Assembly (NCBI RefSeq): GCF_041814905.1
Contig: NZ_JBGXYA010000021.1
Location: 36,104-100,103, forward strand
Direction of reading: 5' to 3'
Origin: Glaesserella sp041814905
GTDB taxonomy: Bacteria; Pseudomonadota; Gammaproteobacteria; Enterobacterales; Pasteurellaceae
Length of the DNA stretch: 64,000 nucleotides
Part shown: positions 36,471 through 45,233 of the stretch, piece after piece
Numbering within the stretch: position 1 is the first letter of the stretch
Layout: each line of letters begins with the position of its first letter
Notes under the pieces: model-generated
Database searches by the model: none
Told to the model about the DNA's origin: nothing
The model's input: only the letters and a program-made list of their open reading frames with translations
Translations under genes and position numbers: made by a program

Positions 36471-39400
36471 TTAAGTCACGGAGCTTTGTTCGTTTTCTTT
36501 CGGTTCCTCTTCTATCGGTGGAATCGGGGCAAAATAGCCCACCAATAAAAGTAATACACCTACTGAAATAAAGGAAACGATACGTTCCACTCCGCCACTG
36601 TTACTTAATTCTACGAAGAATAATTTCAACACTACCAATCCGATCAAAGTTGCTCCCGCAAACCAGAGGTTCCGCCAACGGCGTTTGTTGCCAAATAGCA
36701 TTAAGCTGATAGCACAGATTGTCCAAATTACGGAAAGCGTTGCTTGTAAGCCTAAAGATTTTAATAGTGTTGTGATTTGCCACTCAATACCGTCGTAATA
36801 ATGCCACATTCTCATGGCAATAACGCTAATCAATGCAAAACAACCCAGCCCCATAACGACAATGACTTTACTTCGGTGATGGGACCATGGACCTAAGCTA
36901 GACCAACGTATCATCAAATAACCGTAAATAATCGTCATTAACTCCAGTGGATTGACGAGCGGAATATACGGCAGTGGTGAATTATCCGCATCGGATATCA
37001 GAGCAATCAACGTCCAAAGCATCAGAGCAATCATGGTTGGTAATAACCCGACACCTAAATAAGCGGGAACCAGTTGCCACTGTGCTACCGGTTTGTGTAA
37101 TGCAATCACCGATGCCAATGCAACCAATGGTAAAATAGCAAACAAACATAACATCCATCCGTAATTTAGCCATTCGGCATTCAAAAACGCCCAGTCGATC
37201 AGAATCCATGACAGTAAAAGTAGAAACAGGTTAAAACCCATGCCGTGCCATAACCATATTAGGGTTTGATTAAGATGACGATGTTGCCAAATCAGTATGA
37301 AAATATGGAATGCAATAGCAAACAATACCCAATATCCGACAGTCATCGGTTCTTGTAGATGCAATAACACAAGCCATAAAGCGTAACTCCCCCAGATAGG
37401 TAAGAAACCCAACGTAAATAAACTGGCTTGTTGCCATTTTATTAACATTGCAAGTAATGCAATGATGATAAATGCCAATAAAAGATGCGGTAATAAATTC
37501 AACGGATAATTTAAATTGAAGAAATTCGCTTGATTCAAGGCGAAAACCAAAAAAATAAAGCCGAAAAACAAAACTCCACGTTCTGTGTATATTGATAACT
37601 GTTTAGCAATGTCGCCCATTTTATTTTTTGACAGCAACCAAGCAACCATTAAGTTTCCTGCTGCTAAAACAGTGTAGGTAAAGGGTGTTAATAATTCACT
37701 ATTCCAAAGGAAAAGAGAGACATTTAACATGAATAGATATAATAATATCAATCCGCTTGCCACGACCAATAAAAGATTACGGAAATACCATTGCGCAAAT
37801 CCACAAACAATGGCAACCGATATCATGGCATATATCGTATTATTCAATGATATGAGCCCATTGAAATAAGCTTTCACTAATTCAAAGACGGTAGAAAAAA
37901 TCGTTAATCCTAATACCAATGCAGTTCCGTTTTTTTCCCAAACTGCCGATTCAACACAACGGAAATATTGCCAGAGCAAACAGATTATAATACCTGATAG
38001 TATGATAAACAGATGTTCGAAGTTCGCGACAAGTGAGAAAACAGATCCCCAAGCCAAAAGCCACAAACCTAAAGCAAATAAACGTACAAGCGGCTGTTTT
38101 TGTCGGATACCGAATCCATAAATTAAAGCTGCTTGTAATGACCACAATAATGCATTCCAAAGATTATCGGTAAAAAATGAGCCGATCGCCAACGTCATGA
38201 AAACTAACGATAATGCAAACAAGGCTTCCGCCACTATTTTTAAACGTTGTTGTTTATAAATAACATAGCCGAATAAGAGATAAAACAGCGAAAGCGCAAC
38301 GGCAGACAGCATTCCGCCGAACTGCCAATGGTTAGTTATTGCAAATTGTAAGCCGAAAGTTCCTAATGCGCTGCCGAACAGTAATCCACTATCTAGCATA
38401 TTGGTTTGATTCATATTTTTTAGCCATTGGCGCCACATTTCGTTAAATGAAGCATTATTATCTATATTCACATACGACAATAATTGCGCTTTTGCCCGTT
38501 TATCCGCAAAACGCCACACAACAAAGCTATAAAGCAACAAGAAATAAGCTAAAAAGCCTTGGCAAATCAGATACAACTCCGGCTGATAATGCGTTATTCC
38601 CCAACCGCTGGCCAATACGATAGTCCCCATCGCACCAATGACATTTAATAAACGCCAAGATTTAAACCAAGCCACAACCGCAACACCGGTATTTAATAAC
38701 GCAAGATAGCTAAAAAGCACGATATAATTGCCGCTGCCGTCAGACAATAAAACCGGTGAGGCAAGTCCTCCAAGTAAAGCGATTTGAGCTAATACGGGTG
38801 AATTTTGAATAACCGCGAGTGCAATCATTAATGCAACCAATCCGATTTGTACAGCAAAAATGATTCCGACAGGGAGAAGATCGTGTAATCGAAAACTAGC
38901 TAATGAAGTCAAATATAAAATGGCAATCCCTAATCCTTGCAACGTTAATCCGTATTCGCGGCGGCGGTGACGTAACAGCCATCCTACCGTTCCACAAGCA
39001 ACGCCGACTAACGCAACACTTATATAACGGGCTTCAATTGGGAATGTGAAATGTTCGGAAGCAAAACGCAGCAAAAATGCCAATCCTAAGAACAAAATAA
39101 TGCCCCCGATCTTCAAAATCGGGTTTCCTTGCATTAACCAATTCCATAATATATTAGGTTTTTCGAGGGCTGCTTCACCTGAAACTTTTGGTGCTTTTCG
39201 GGTTTTCGGATTTTGCCATACCGAACGATTTAACTGTGCCTCAATTTGAGATTCCGGTTGGGAGGCTGAGGCAGGTAACTCCACATCAACCGCCTCAACA
39301 ACAGGAGAAATAATTTCTGCCGTTGGCATTTCTTCTTGTATGGCATCCGGTTCATTTTTTGCAAAATTTTGCTCGAAACCGACCGCTTGTTCCGCTTGCT

Positions 39401-39629
39401 CCGAATGTCTAAGTTGTTTGATTTCCTGTTTCAGCGAGTGTAGTTCTTGCTCAAGACTTTCTATTCTCTCCAATACTTTCGAAGAAGATTTTTGCCATTC
39501 ACTTACCACATAATATATAGCAATCGTAATAAGCGTAGCGATGATTGTTGCCTCAATAATCTCACCGACAAACATGATAGTGAAGCTATAAGTTAGCAAA
39601 AGCCAAATAATAAGATAGAAAACCCACAT
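36471..39629 (-). CDS. Large polytopic membrane protein, DUF2339 family
   Basis: 1052 residues. An N-terminal membrane helix or two (about 1-43) precedes a coiled coil (VLERIESLEQELHSLKQEIKQLRH), then a Glu/Pro/Ala-rich linker. After that comes a very long run of membrane segments, over twenty by eye, starting WLMQGNPILKIGGIILFLGLAFLLRFASE, the family hallmark. The C-terminus is acidic (PIEEEPKENEQSSVT). DUF2339 proteins are of unknown function. An uptake core (39382-39390) is translated inside the linker. Upstream of it are rlmM and the DUF423 gene. Confidence 0.85.
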   Translation of the reverse strand: MWVFYLIIWLLLTYSFTIMFVGEIIEATIIATLITIAIYYVVSEWQKSSSKVLERIESLEQELHSLKQEIKQLRHSEQAEQAVGFEQNFAKNEPDAIQEEMPTAEIISPVVEAVDVELPASASQPESQIEAQLNRSVWQNPKTRKAPKVSGEAALEKPNILWNWLMQGNPILKIGGIILFLGLAFLLRFASEHFTFPIEARYISVALVGVACGTVGWLLRHRRREYGLTLQGLGIAILYLTSLASFRLHDLLPVGIIFAVQIGLVALMIALAVIQNSPVLAQIALLGGLASPVLLSDGSGNYIVLFSYLALLNTGVAVVAWFKSWRLLNVIGAMGTIVLASGWGITHYQPELYLICQGFLAYFLLLYSFVVWRFADKRAKAQLLSYVNIDNNASFNEMWRQWLKNMNQTNMLDSGLLFGSALGTFGLQFAITNHWQFGGMLSAVALSLFYLLFGYVIYKQQRLKIVAEALFALSLVFMTLAIGSFFTDNLWNALLWSLQAALIYGFGIRQKQPLVRLFALGLWLLAWGSVFSLVANFEHLFIILSGIIICLLWQYFRCVESAVWEKNGTALVLGLTIFSTVFELVKAYFNGLISLNNTIYAMISVAIVCGFAQWYFRNLLLVVASGLILLYLFMLNVSLFLWNSELLTPFTYTVLAAGNLMVAWLLSKNKMGDIAKQLSIYTERGVLFFGFIFLVFALNQANFFNLNYPLNLLPHLLLAFIIIALLAMLIKWQQASLFTLGFLPIWGSYALWLVLLHLQEPMTVGYWVLFAIAFHIFILIWQHRHLNQTLIWLWHGMGFNLFLLLLSWILIDWAFLNAEWLNYGWMLCLFAILPLVALASVIALHKPVAQWQLVPAYLGVGLLPTMIALMLWTLIALISDADNSPLPYIPLVNPLELMTIIYGYLMIRWSSLGPWSHHRSKVIVVMGLGCFALISVIAMRMWHYYDGIEWQITTLLKSLGLQATLSVIWTICAISLMLFGNKRRWRNLWFAGATLIGLVVLKLFFVELSNSGGVERIVSFISVGVLLLLVGYFAPIPPIEEEPKENEQSSVT

Positions 39630-39657
39630 ATATTCTCCTTATTTAACAAGGTTAATG

Positions 39658-40737
39658 TTATGATTTTAATCGAATATGTACCGTAATTTCTTCACGATCA
39701 TGATAAAGATGTTTCGCTTGAATACTAAATTTTAGCCCCTGTTTTTCCAACGTTTCTGCGATAAACTCCAAACAGAGTTTTACCTCTTGATAGCGTTTCT
39801 TCATCGGTAGTTTTAGATTGAAGATCGTTTCACGACACCAACCATGAAGCAGCCATTTTGCGATTAATTTACTGATACGCATCGGCTGTTCCACCATATC
39901 GCAAACTAGCCAATCAATCGTAGTTCGTTTCGGTGGTTGAAATTTAAAACCGTCTTCCGGGCAATGTTCAATTCGCCCTGTTTCGTGCAAACTCGCAGCC
40001 ATTTTACCATGGTCGACCGCATAAACGAACAAACCGCGTTTGACGAGTTGATACGTCCAGCCCCCCGGACAAGCACCAAGATCCACACCTTTCATATTTT
40101 CAGTAAAACGACGCTTTTCTTCTAGCGGCGGAATAAAGGTTAAGATAGCTTCTTCCAATTTTAAGGTTGAACGACTTGGTGCATCCGTAGGAAATTTTAA
40201 ACGCTGAATCCCCATAAAAAACGGTGAACGGTTATCGTTATAGGCGTAACCGACATAACATTTTCCCGAGCCGATAAACAGAATATGTAAAGTGATACTA
40301 TTTTTAGTATTTTCGGTTACCCTTAACCAACCTTGCTTTTTCAGCGCGCTACGTAACGGTACTGTAAATTTACGGCAGAAAGTCAAAAGTGCTTTTGCTT
40401 CGTTGGTATCGGGTGTTTCAACCATAATTTCACAGCTGTTTTGGGGATTCAGCACTTGATATTCAGCGATAATCGGACTAATACGGTCCTGTTCAGGCAG
40501 ATTTTGCAGTAGATTACCGACAACAATCATCTGGCGAACAAAAATCAGTTGTGAAATTTTAAGTGTTTTTGCCAAACGATCGGCTTCACCTTGTTGATAA
40601 CATTCAAAAATTACAAAACCACTGTTTTCTGTTAGATTTGCAAAGCCGAAAACCCCGAGTTCCGCAGCTTTGTCCGTAATTTCTCCGGCGACTTCTTTTT
40701 CAAATCCCGAACGACAATATAAAGCAAGTTTATTCAT
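39658..40737 (-). CDS. rlmM: 23S rRNA (cytidine-2498 2'-O) methyltransferase RlmM
   Basis: Methylates C2498 of 23S rRNA. The 359 residues contain an N-terminal THUMP-like domain and a Rossmann methyltransferase with the SAM loop DLGACPGGWTYQL and the WLVCDMVEQP motif. It begins one base after the DUF423 gene stops, so the two are coupled. Confidence 0.94.
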   Translation of the reverse strand: MNKLALYCRSGFEKEVAGEITDKAAELGVFGFANLTENSGFVIFECYQQGEADRLAKTLKISQLIFVRQMIVVGNLLQNLPEQDRISPIIAEYQVLNPQNSCEIMVETPDTNEAKALLTFCRKFTVPLRSALKKQGWLRVTENTKNSITLHILFIGSGKCYVGYAYNDNRSPFFMGIQRLKFPTDAPSRSTLKLEEAILTFIPPLEEKRRFTENMKGVDLGACPGGWTYQLVKRGLFVYAVDHGKMAASLHETGRIEHCPEDGFKFQPPKRTTIDWLVCDMVEQPMRISKLIAKWLLHGWCRETIFNLKLPMKKRYQEVKLCLEFIAETLEKQGLKFSIQAKHLYHDREEITVHIRLKS

Positions 40738-40738
40738 A

Positions 40739-41137
40739 CTATTTTGATTTTCTAAGACTAATATAGGCTAATACCGCCCAACCGATTAAAAAGAACGTTC
40801 CGCCGATAGGCGTTATCCACACAATGGCTTTGGTTACTCCAAAAGCTAATGCATAAAGGCTACCGCTAAAAAGTAATATCCCTAACATCCATGAACCGCC
40901 AATGAGATTAAGTGCGTTTGCTCGACAAGCGGGGACTTTTTGCACAGAATTTGCAATTTGAAATAGTCCTAACGCTAATAGCGCTAACGTATGGAACATC
41001 TGATATTCCAATCCCGTATCAATCCATGCTAATGCTTTCGGCTCTAATGTTTTCTGTAGCCCATGGGCAGCAAAAGCGCCTAACGCAATACAGAAAAAAC
41101 CGCTTAAGGCGGCAGTAGCAATAAATTTATTTTTCAT
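40739..41137 (-). CDS. DUF423 membrane protein (YgdD family)
   Basis: 132 residues, four predicted membrane helices, with the family start ALSGFFCIALGAFAAHGLQ and LEYQMFHTLALLALGLF. The function is unknown. It is paired with rlmM, as ygdD is with ygdE in enteric bacteria. Confidence 0.86.
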   Translation of the reverse strand: MKNKFIATAALSGFFCIALGAFAAHGLQKTLEPKALAWIDTGLEYQMFHTLALLALGLFQIANSVQKVPACRANALNLIGGSWMLGILLFSGSLYALAFGVTKAIVWITPIGGTFFLIGWAVLAYISLRKSK

Positions 41138-41335
41138 TGTTTTTCCTTTATAAATAAACGCAGCTAATTATAGCTTAAGAAATACAAATCCCTATTAACT
41201 TTCGTTTATTGATTATAGATTACATGAGATATCGCTATGATTTTCAAAAAATAGTCATAACTTTCAAGATACATATTTTTGCTACTTGCTTAAATATTTT
41301 TAGCTCACTACAATGCAAACAAATTTTTAACATTC

Positions 41336-41479
41336 CCCAGACTCCGAGCTTGTATTCCTAAGTTTCTGTAGATTAAAAGAAATATGGAAACAATGCCTGT
41401 AATCACACCCGTTTTTATGGTATTGATTCAATGGTCCGCCGAGAAATTGACGTTCCACTCGTGTTTAGAAAGGTGTCAC
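41336..41479 (+). promoter_or_regulatory. Molybdenum cofactor (Moco) riboswitch of the moa operon
   Basis: The 140-nt leader of moaA contains segments I recognise from the Moco RNA motif: CTCCGAGC (41342-41349), GGAAACAATGCC (41386-41397), GTTCCACTCG (41452-41461) and a final AAGGTGTCAC that includes the ribosome-binding site. CACACC (41404-41409) can pair with GGTGT, offering a way to hide the site. Known members sense Moco and shut off moaA. The boundaries are approximate. Confidence 0.72.
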
Positions 41480-42502
41480 ATGCAAAGTATCCCGATTAAA
41501 AATGTCGGTGATCAACGCTATTTAGGGCTTATTGATCGTTTTCAACGTCAATATACTTATTTACGTTTATCCATTACCGATGTATGCAATTTTCGTTGTA
41601 ACTATTGTTTACCCAATGGTTATCAACCGCCTTCACACAAGCAAACTTTTTTAAAAATCAATGAAATTCAACGTGTTGTTAGCGCTTTTGCCAATCTTGG
41701 TACAGAAAAAATTCGTATTACAGGCGGAGAACCCACTTTACGTAAGGATTTCTTAGAAATTGCTCACACCATTTCTCAAACTACAGGTATTCGCCAAGTT
41801 GCGTTAACGACCAACGGTTATCGCCTTTTCCGTGATGTGGAAGCATGGAAACAGGCGGGAATTACTCATTTAAACGTGAGTGTTGATAGCTTAGATCCAC
41901 GTCAATTTCATTTGATTACGGGGGAAAATAAGCTGGCGACGGTGTTAAATGGTATCGATCGTGCCTTTGAGATCGGCTATAAAAAAGTCAAAGTGAATGC
42001 TGTGTTGATGAAACAATATACCGCTAAAGGCTTGGACGATTTCTTGCGTTGGATTAAAGATCGCCCTATTCAAATGCGGTTTATTGAGTTAATGGAAACA
42101 GGCGAAATGGATCACTTTTTCCAACAACAGCATCTTTCAGGACAATCTATTTTAGAGCGATTAACCCAAGAAGGTTGGCAATTACAACAAAAAGCAATGT
42201 CTGACGGTCCGGCCAAAGTCCTTGCTCACCCTGATTATCAAGGGGAAATCGGTTTGATTATGCCTTATGAAAAGAACTTCTGTGCCAGTTGCAACCGTTT
42301 AAGAGTGTCAGCATTAGGCAAATTACACCTTTGTCTATTCGGCGAAGAAGGAATTGATATTCGGGATTTATTGCAATCGGACGAGCAGCAATTTCAACTT
42401 GAAGCTAGATTAAAATCTGCTCTACAAGGTAAGCGTGAACACCATTATTTGCATATTGGCGATAGTGGGGTGAGAAATAATTTGGCGTCAATTGGGGGCT
42501 AA
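41480..42502 (+). CDS. moaA: GTP 3',8-cyclase MoaA
   Basis: A radical-SAM enzyme for the first step of molybdopterin synthesis. The start at 41480 (MQSIPIKNVG, 340 residues) is at the end of the riboswitch; an in-frame ATG at 41384 lies inside the structured leader and is rejected. The radical-SAM cysteines are C36-x3-C40-x2-C43. The second cluster uses C268, C271 and C285, and the protein ends in the essential Gly-Gly. AAGGTG is its ribosome-binding site. Confidence 0.96.
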   Translation: MQSIPIKNVGDQRYLGLIDRFQRQYTYLRLSITDVCNFRCNYCLPNGYQPPSHKQTFLKINEIQRVVSAFANLGTEKIRITGGEPTLRKDFLEIAHTISQTTGIRQVALTTNGYRLFRDVEAWKQAGITHLNVSVDSLDPRQFHLITGENKLATVLNGIDRAFEIGYKKVKVNAVLMKQYTAKGLDDFLRWIKDRPIQMRFIELMETGEMDHFFQQQHLSGQSILERLTQEGWQLQQKAMSDGPAKVLAHPDYQGEIGLIMPYEKNFCASCNRLRVSALGKLHLCLFGEEGIDIRDLLQSDEQQFQLEARLKSALQGKREHHYLHIGDSGVRNNLASIGG

Positions 42503-42511
42503 ATTATTGTC

Positions 42512-42683
42512 ACTTTCTTTGCTTGTGCAAAGAAAGTAACCAAAGAAACACCCCCCTACTTCACCGCTTATCTTCGCTTAGTTTAAATTTGCTTAACGGA
42601 ACATTTTAAATTCGCCAACTTCGTTGGCTCAGAGAAAAATGTTCCTACAAATTTAAACACGCTCAGGCGGTTCAGAAGGGGAA
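42512..42683. repeat. Large nested palindromic element between moaA and moaC
   Basis: Hairpin one: ACTTTCTTTGC (42512-42522) / GCAAAGAAAGT (42527-42537). Hairpin two is three-tiered: GTTTAAATTTG (42581-42591) / CAAATTTAAAC (42648-42658), GGAACATTTT (42598-42607) / AAAATGTTCC (42636-42645), GCCAAC (42614-42619) / GTTGGC (42623-42628). Further C- and G-rich flanks (CCCC...CCGC / GCGG...GGGG) can pair outside. It looks like a non-autonomous repeat, not a gene. Confidence 0.8.
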
Positions 42684-42695
42684 CAATCCACCATA

Positions 42696-42727
42696 ACAAG
42701 CGGTGAGTTTTAATCAATTTTTTGTAA
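42696..42727 (+). repeat. Uptake signal sequence before moaC
   Basis: ACAAGCGGT (42696-42704) with A/T-rich tail (TTTTTTGTAATG). Confidence 0.78.
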
Positions 42728-42769
42728 TGTTAAGATCGAAATGTTCGATTAAATTATATTGAAAGAAAA

Positions 42770-43252
42770 ATGACAATGAACACCTTTACCCATATAAACC
42801 AAAACGGCGAAGCCAATATGGTTGATGTTTCCGCCAAACAAGACACCGTCCGAGAAGCTCGTGCGGAAGCCTTTGTGACAATGAACCCTGAAACGTTACA
42901 GATGATCATTTCGGGCAACCACCACAAAGGCGATGTTTTTGCGACTGCTCGCATTGCAGGTATTCAAGCGGCAAAAAGAACTTGGGAACTCATTCCCCTT
43001 TGCCACCCACTTCTGCTTTCTAAAGTAGAAGTGCAACTCGAAGCCCTGCCTGAAAAAAATCAAGTGCGGATTGAGTCCCTGTGCAAACTCTCGGGCAAAA
43101 CCGGCGTAGAAATGGAAGCCTTAACCGCAGCCAGTGTCGCTGCTTTGACGATTTATGATATGTGCAAAGCGGTACAAAAAGATATGGTAATTGAACAAGT
43201 GCGATTACTCAGTAAAAGCGGTGGGAAATCGGGCGATTTTGTCGCTAAATGA
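42770..43252 (+). CDS. moaC: Cyclic pyranopterin monophosphate synthase MoaC
   Basis: Converts the MoaA product into cyclic pyranopterin monophosphate. The 160 residues hold the family segments ANMVDVSAK, IPLCHPLLLSKVEV and EMEALTAASVAALTIYDMCKA. A second ATG at 42776 (MNTFTHINQ) is an equally good start. A weak AAAGAAAA is the only ribosome-binding site. It is separated from moaA by the palindromic element. Confidence 0.96.
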   Translation: MTMNTFTHINQNGEANMVDVSAKQDTVREARAEAFVTMNPETLQMIISGNHHKGDVFATARIAGIQAAKRTWELIPLCHPLLLSKVEVQLEALPEKNQVRIESLCKLSGKTGVEMEALTAASVAALTIYDMCKAVQKDMVIEQVRLLSKSGGKSGDFVAK

Positions 43253-43264
43253 TAAGGAAAATAA

Positions 43265-43510
43265 ATGATTAAAGTACTCTTTTTCGCCCAAACCCGTGAA
43301 TTAGTGGGCGTAGATAGCTTAGAGGTTGAAGCAACCTTTACTACTGCTGAGCAGCTTCGCCAACATTTAGCCGAACGTAGCGACAAATGGGCGTTAGCAC
43401 TACAAGCAGGGAAATTATTAGTCGCCATCAATCAAACCATTTCCCCTTTATCCGCAGAAATCAAAGACGGCGATGAAGTCGCTTTCTTTCCACCTGTAAC
43501 GGGGGGCTAA
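43265..43510 (+). CDS. moaD: Molybdopterin synthase small subunit MoaD
   Basis: A ubiquitin-like sulfur carrier of 81 residues ending FFPPVTGG, whose terminal Gly-Gly becomes the thiocarboxylate. The stop is immediately followed by the moaE ATG with no spacer. Confidence 0.96.
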   Translation: MIKVLFFAQTRELVGVDSLEVEATFTTAEQLRQHLAERSDKWALALQAGKLLVAINQTISPLSAEIKDGDEVAFFPPVTGG

Positions 43511-43963
43511 ATGGGACAAACACTTATTCAAGTTCAACAAGATCCCTTCGATCAAAATACGATCTACAAGTGGCTAAGTGAACAACATTCCGTTGGGGCA
43601 ACTACTCTTTTTGTCGGCAAAGTGCGTGAAATGAATTTGGGCGATAGCGTGTCAGGTTTATACTTGGAACACTACCCTGCAATGACTGAAAAAGCCTTAC
43701 AAGAAATTGTCGATGAAGCCAGAAGCCGTTGGGAATTGCAACGTGTTGCCGTTATTCACCGTATCGGACAGCTTTATACGGGCGATGAAATTGTCTTAGT
43801 CGGTGTCAGTTCCGCTCATCGTGGCAATGCCTATCACGCTAATGAATTTATCATGGACTATCTAAAAACCAAAGCACCATTCTGGAAACGTGAAACCACC
43901 GATCACGGTGAGCGCTGGATTGAAGGGCGTGAAAGCGATCAACAAGCGGCGGATAAGTGGTAA
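43511..43963 (+). CDS. moaE: Molybdopterin synthase catalytic subunit MoaE
   Basis: Inserts the dithiolene sulfurs with MoaD. The 150 residues contain VGKVREMN, the LEHYPAMTEKAL segment, RIGQLYTGDEIVLVGVSSAHR and the catalytic KTKAPFWKRE. Directly adjoins moaD and is followed within 31 nt by ybeY. Confidence 0.96.
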   Translation: MGQTLIQVQQDPFDQNTIYKWLSEQHSVGATTLFVGKVREMNLGDSVSGLYLEHYPAMTEKALQEIVDEARSRWELQRVAVIHRIGQLYTGDEIVLVGVSSAHRGNAYHANEFIMDYLKTKAPFWKRETTDHGERWIEGRESDQQAADKW

Positions 43964-43997
43964 TAAGCGGTTAGATTTTAGGAATATTTTGCAAATG
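43963..43997 (+). repeat. Degenerate uptake sequence bridging moaE stop and ybeY start
   Basis: The moaE TAA runs into TAAGCGGTTAG (one base off the core), an A/T spacer with AGGAA, then TTTTGCAAATG that ends in the ybeY start codon. Confidence 0.65.
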
Positions 43998-44483
43998 AAT
44001 TTATATATCGATCTCCAAATTGCATCTGAAAATACAGCAGGCTTACCGACGGAAGCTCAATTTCAACATTGGGTCGATAAAGCCTTGTCAACGGAAGCAA
44101 AAACAGCGGACTACCCTGAAACAGAAATCACGATTCGGATTGTAGATGAAGCGGAAAGCCACGAGTTAAATTTAACCTACCGTGGCAAAGATAAACCGAC
44201 CAATGTGCTTTCTTTTCCATTTGAAGTCCCTGATGGCATTGAATTGCCACTGTTAGGGGATTTGATTATCTGTCGTCAAGTCGTTGAAAAAGAAGCGATT
44301 GAGCAAGAAAAACCGCTCGAAGCTCACTGGGCGCATCTGGCAATTCACGGCACATTGCATTTGCTTGGCTACGACCATTTAACCGATGAAGAGGCGGAAG
44401 AAATGGAAAGTCTGGAAACGGAAATTATGCAGTCGCTAGGGTTTGAAGACCCTTATATTACAGAAAAAATGATAGGAGAATAA
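43995..44483 (+). CDS. ybeY: Endoribonuclease / rRNA maturation factor YbeY
   Basis: A zinc metalloprotein involved in 16S rRNA 3'-end maturation and ribosome quality control. The 162 residues from MNLYIDLQIA carry the zinc motif H118-x3-H122-x5-H128 (HGTLHLLGYDH) and the conserved RGKDKPTNVLSFP. A longer reading frame into moaE has no support. The stop overlaps the next start. Confidence 0.94.
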   Translation: MNLYIDLQIASENTAGLPTEAQFQHWVDKALSTEAKTADYPETEITIRIVDEAESHELNLTYRGKDKPTNVLSFPFEVPDGIELPLLGDLIICRQVVEKEAIEQEKPLEAHWAHLAIHGTLHLLGYDHLTDEEAEEMESLETEIMQSLGFEDPYITEKMIGE

Positions 44484-44485
44484 TG

Positions 44486-45232
44486 ATGCCTTTTTTAATT
44501 GGTTTAAGTGTACTTATTGCGATTTATTTTTCTATCCATGTTTATCGAACCGGGCGGGAATACTACTGGATTGGTTTAATGCTTGGCGCACCATTTTTAG
44601 GCAGCTTAATTTATTTTCTCGCAGTTTATTTACCTGAAATGCGTGAAAGTCGTTTAGGCTACCAAGTGGAATCAAAATTACGTAAGGCTCTGAACCCGCA
44701 TAAAGCGCTACAGGATGCTGAAAAGGCATATAAAGCGACTCCAACCGTTCAAAACCAATTTCTACTTGCTAAAGCTTTAGTAGATAGTGAGCGGGCAATA
44801 GAAGCGATCCCTTTATATGAAAGCATATTAGCTCAACCGCTATATCAACAAGATAAAAACATTAACCTTCACTTTGCTTTTGCCCTATTTGAAACAAAAC
44901 AATTTGAACGTTCAAAAGAAATATTGGAACAACAAGGGTTAACCCATATACAGGAAAATGAAGAAAGCTTACTTTTCTATACAAAAAATCTTATTTTCTT
45001 AAATGACAAGCAACAAGCAGTAAAGAATTTTGAATTACTCTTTCAACAAAATCCAAGTCTTGAAGCTCAAATTTGCTATATTGAAGCATTAATTCATTGG
45101 AATGAAATAGAAAAAGCACGTCAAACATTGGGGCAAATTGAAGAACACATTAATTTACTCCCAAAACATGCTAAACGTTTAAATACCCAGTGGATTACAC
45201 AAGTAAACAAACTTCGTCAGCAATTAAAATAA
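44486..45232 (+). CDS. Membrane-anchored TPR-repeat protein, unnamed
   Basis: About 248 residues. Two N-terminal membrane helices (about 2-16 and 26-47) are followed by a soluble C-terminal array of TPR-like helices (HKALQDAEKAYKATPTVQNQFLLAKALVDSERAIEAIPLYESIL and later repeats). An adjacent ATG three bases earlier overlaps the ybeY stop. TPR domains mediate protein contacts; the partner is unknown. It sits between ybeY and tmcA with almost no spacing, so it is probably co-expressed with them. Confidence 0.72.
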   Translation: MPFLIGLSVLIAIYFSIHVYRTGREYYWIGLMLGAPFLGSLIYFLAVYLPEMRESRLGYQVESKLRKALNPHKALQDAEKAYKATPTVQNQFLLAKALVDSERAIEAIPLYESILAQPLYQQDKNINLHFAFALFETKQFERSKEILEQQGLTHIQENEESLLFYTKNLIFLNDKQQAVKNFELLFQQNPSLEAQICYIEALIHWNEIEKARQTLGQIEEHINLLPKHAKRLNTQWITQVNKLRQQLK

Positions 45233-45233
45233 T

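Noticed and set aside
41233..41262. ModE-like site CGCTAT...ATAACT upstream of moaA
   Set aside because: The spacing between the half-sites is about 6 nt longer than in ModE sites I know, and the region is A/T-rich. Not strong enough to list.
41384..41479. N-terminal extension of MoaA from an upstream ATG
   Set aside because: The segment is the Moco riboswitch region and lacks similarity to MoaA. The start at 41480 has a ribosome-binding site and gives the usual length.
42503..42769. A small gene between moaA and moaC
   Set aside because: The region is explained by nested palindromes and an uptake sequence; no frame with a start signal was seen.
43890..43994. YbeY with a 35-residue N-terminal extension
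   Set aside because: The extension overlaps moaE in another frame and has no YbeY similarity; MNLYIDLQ is the family start.
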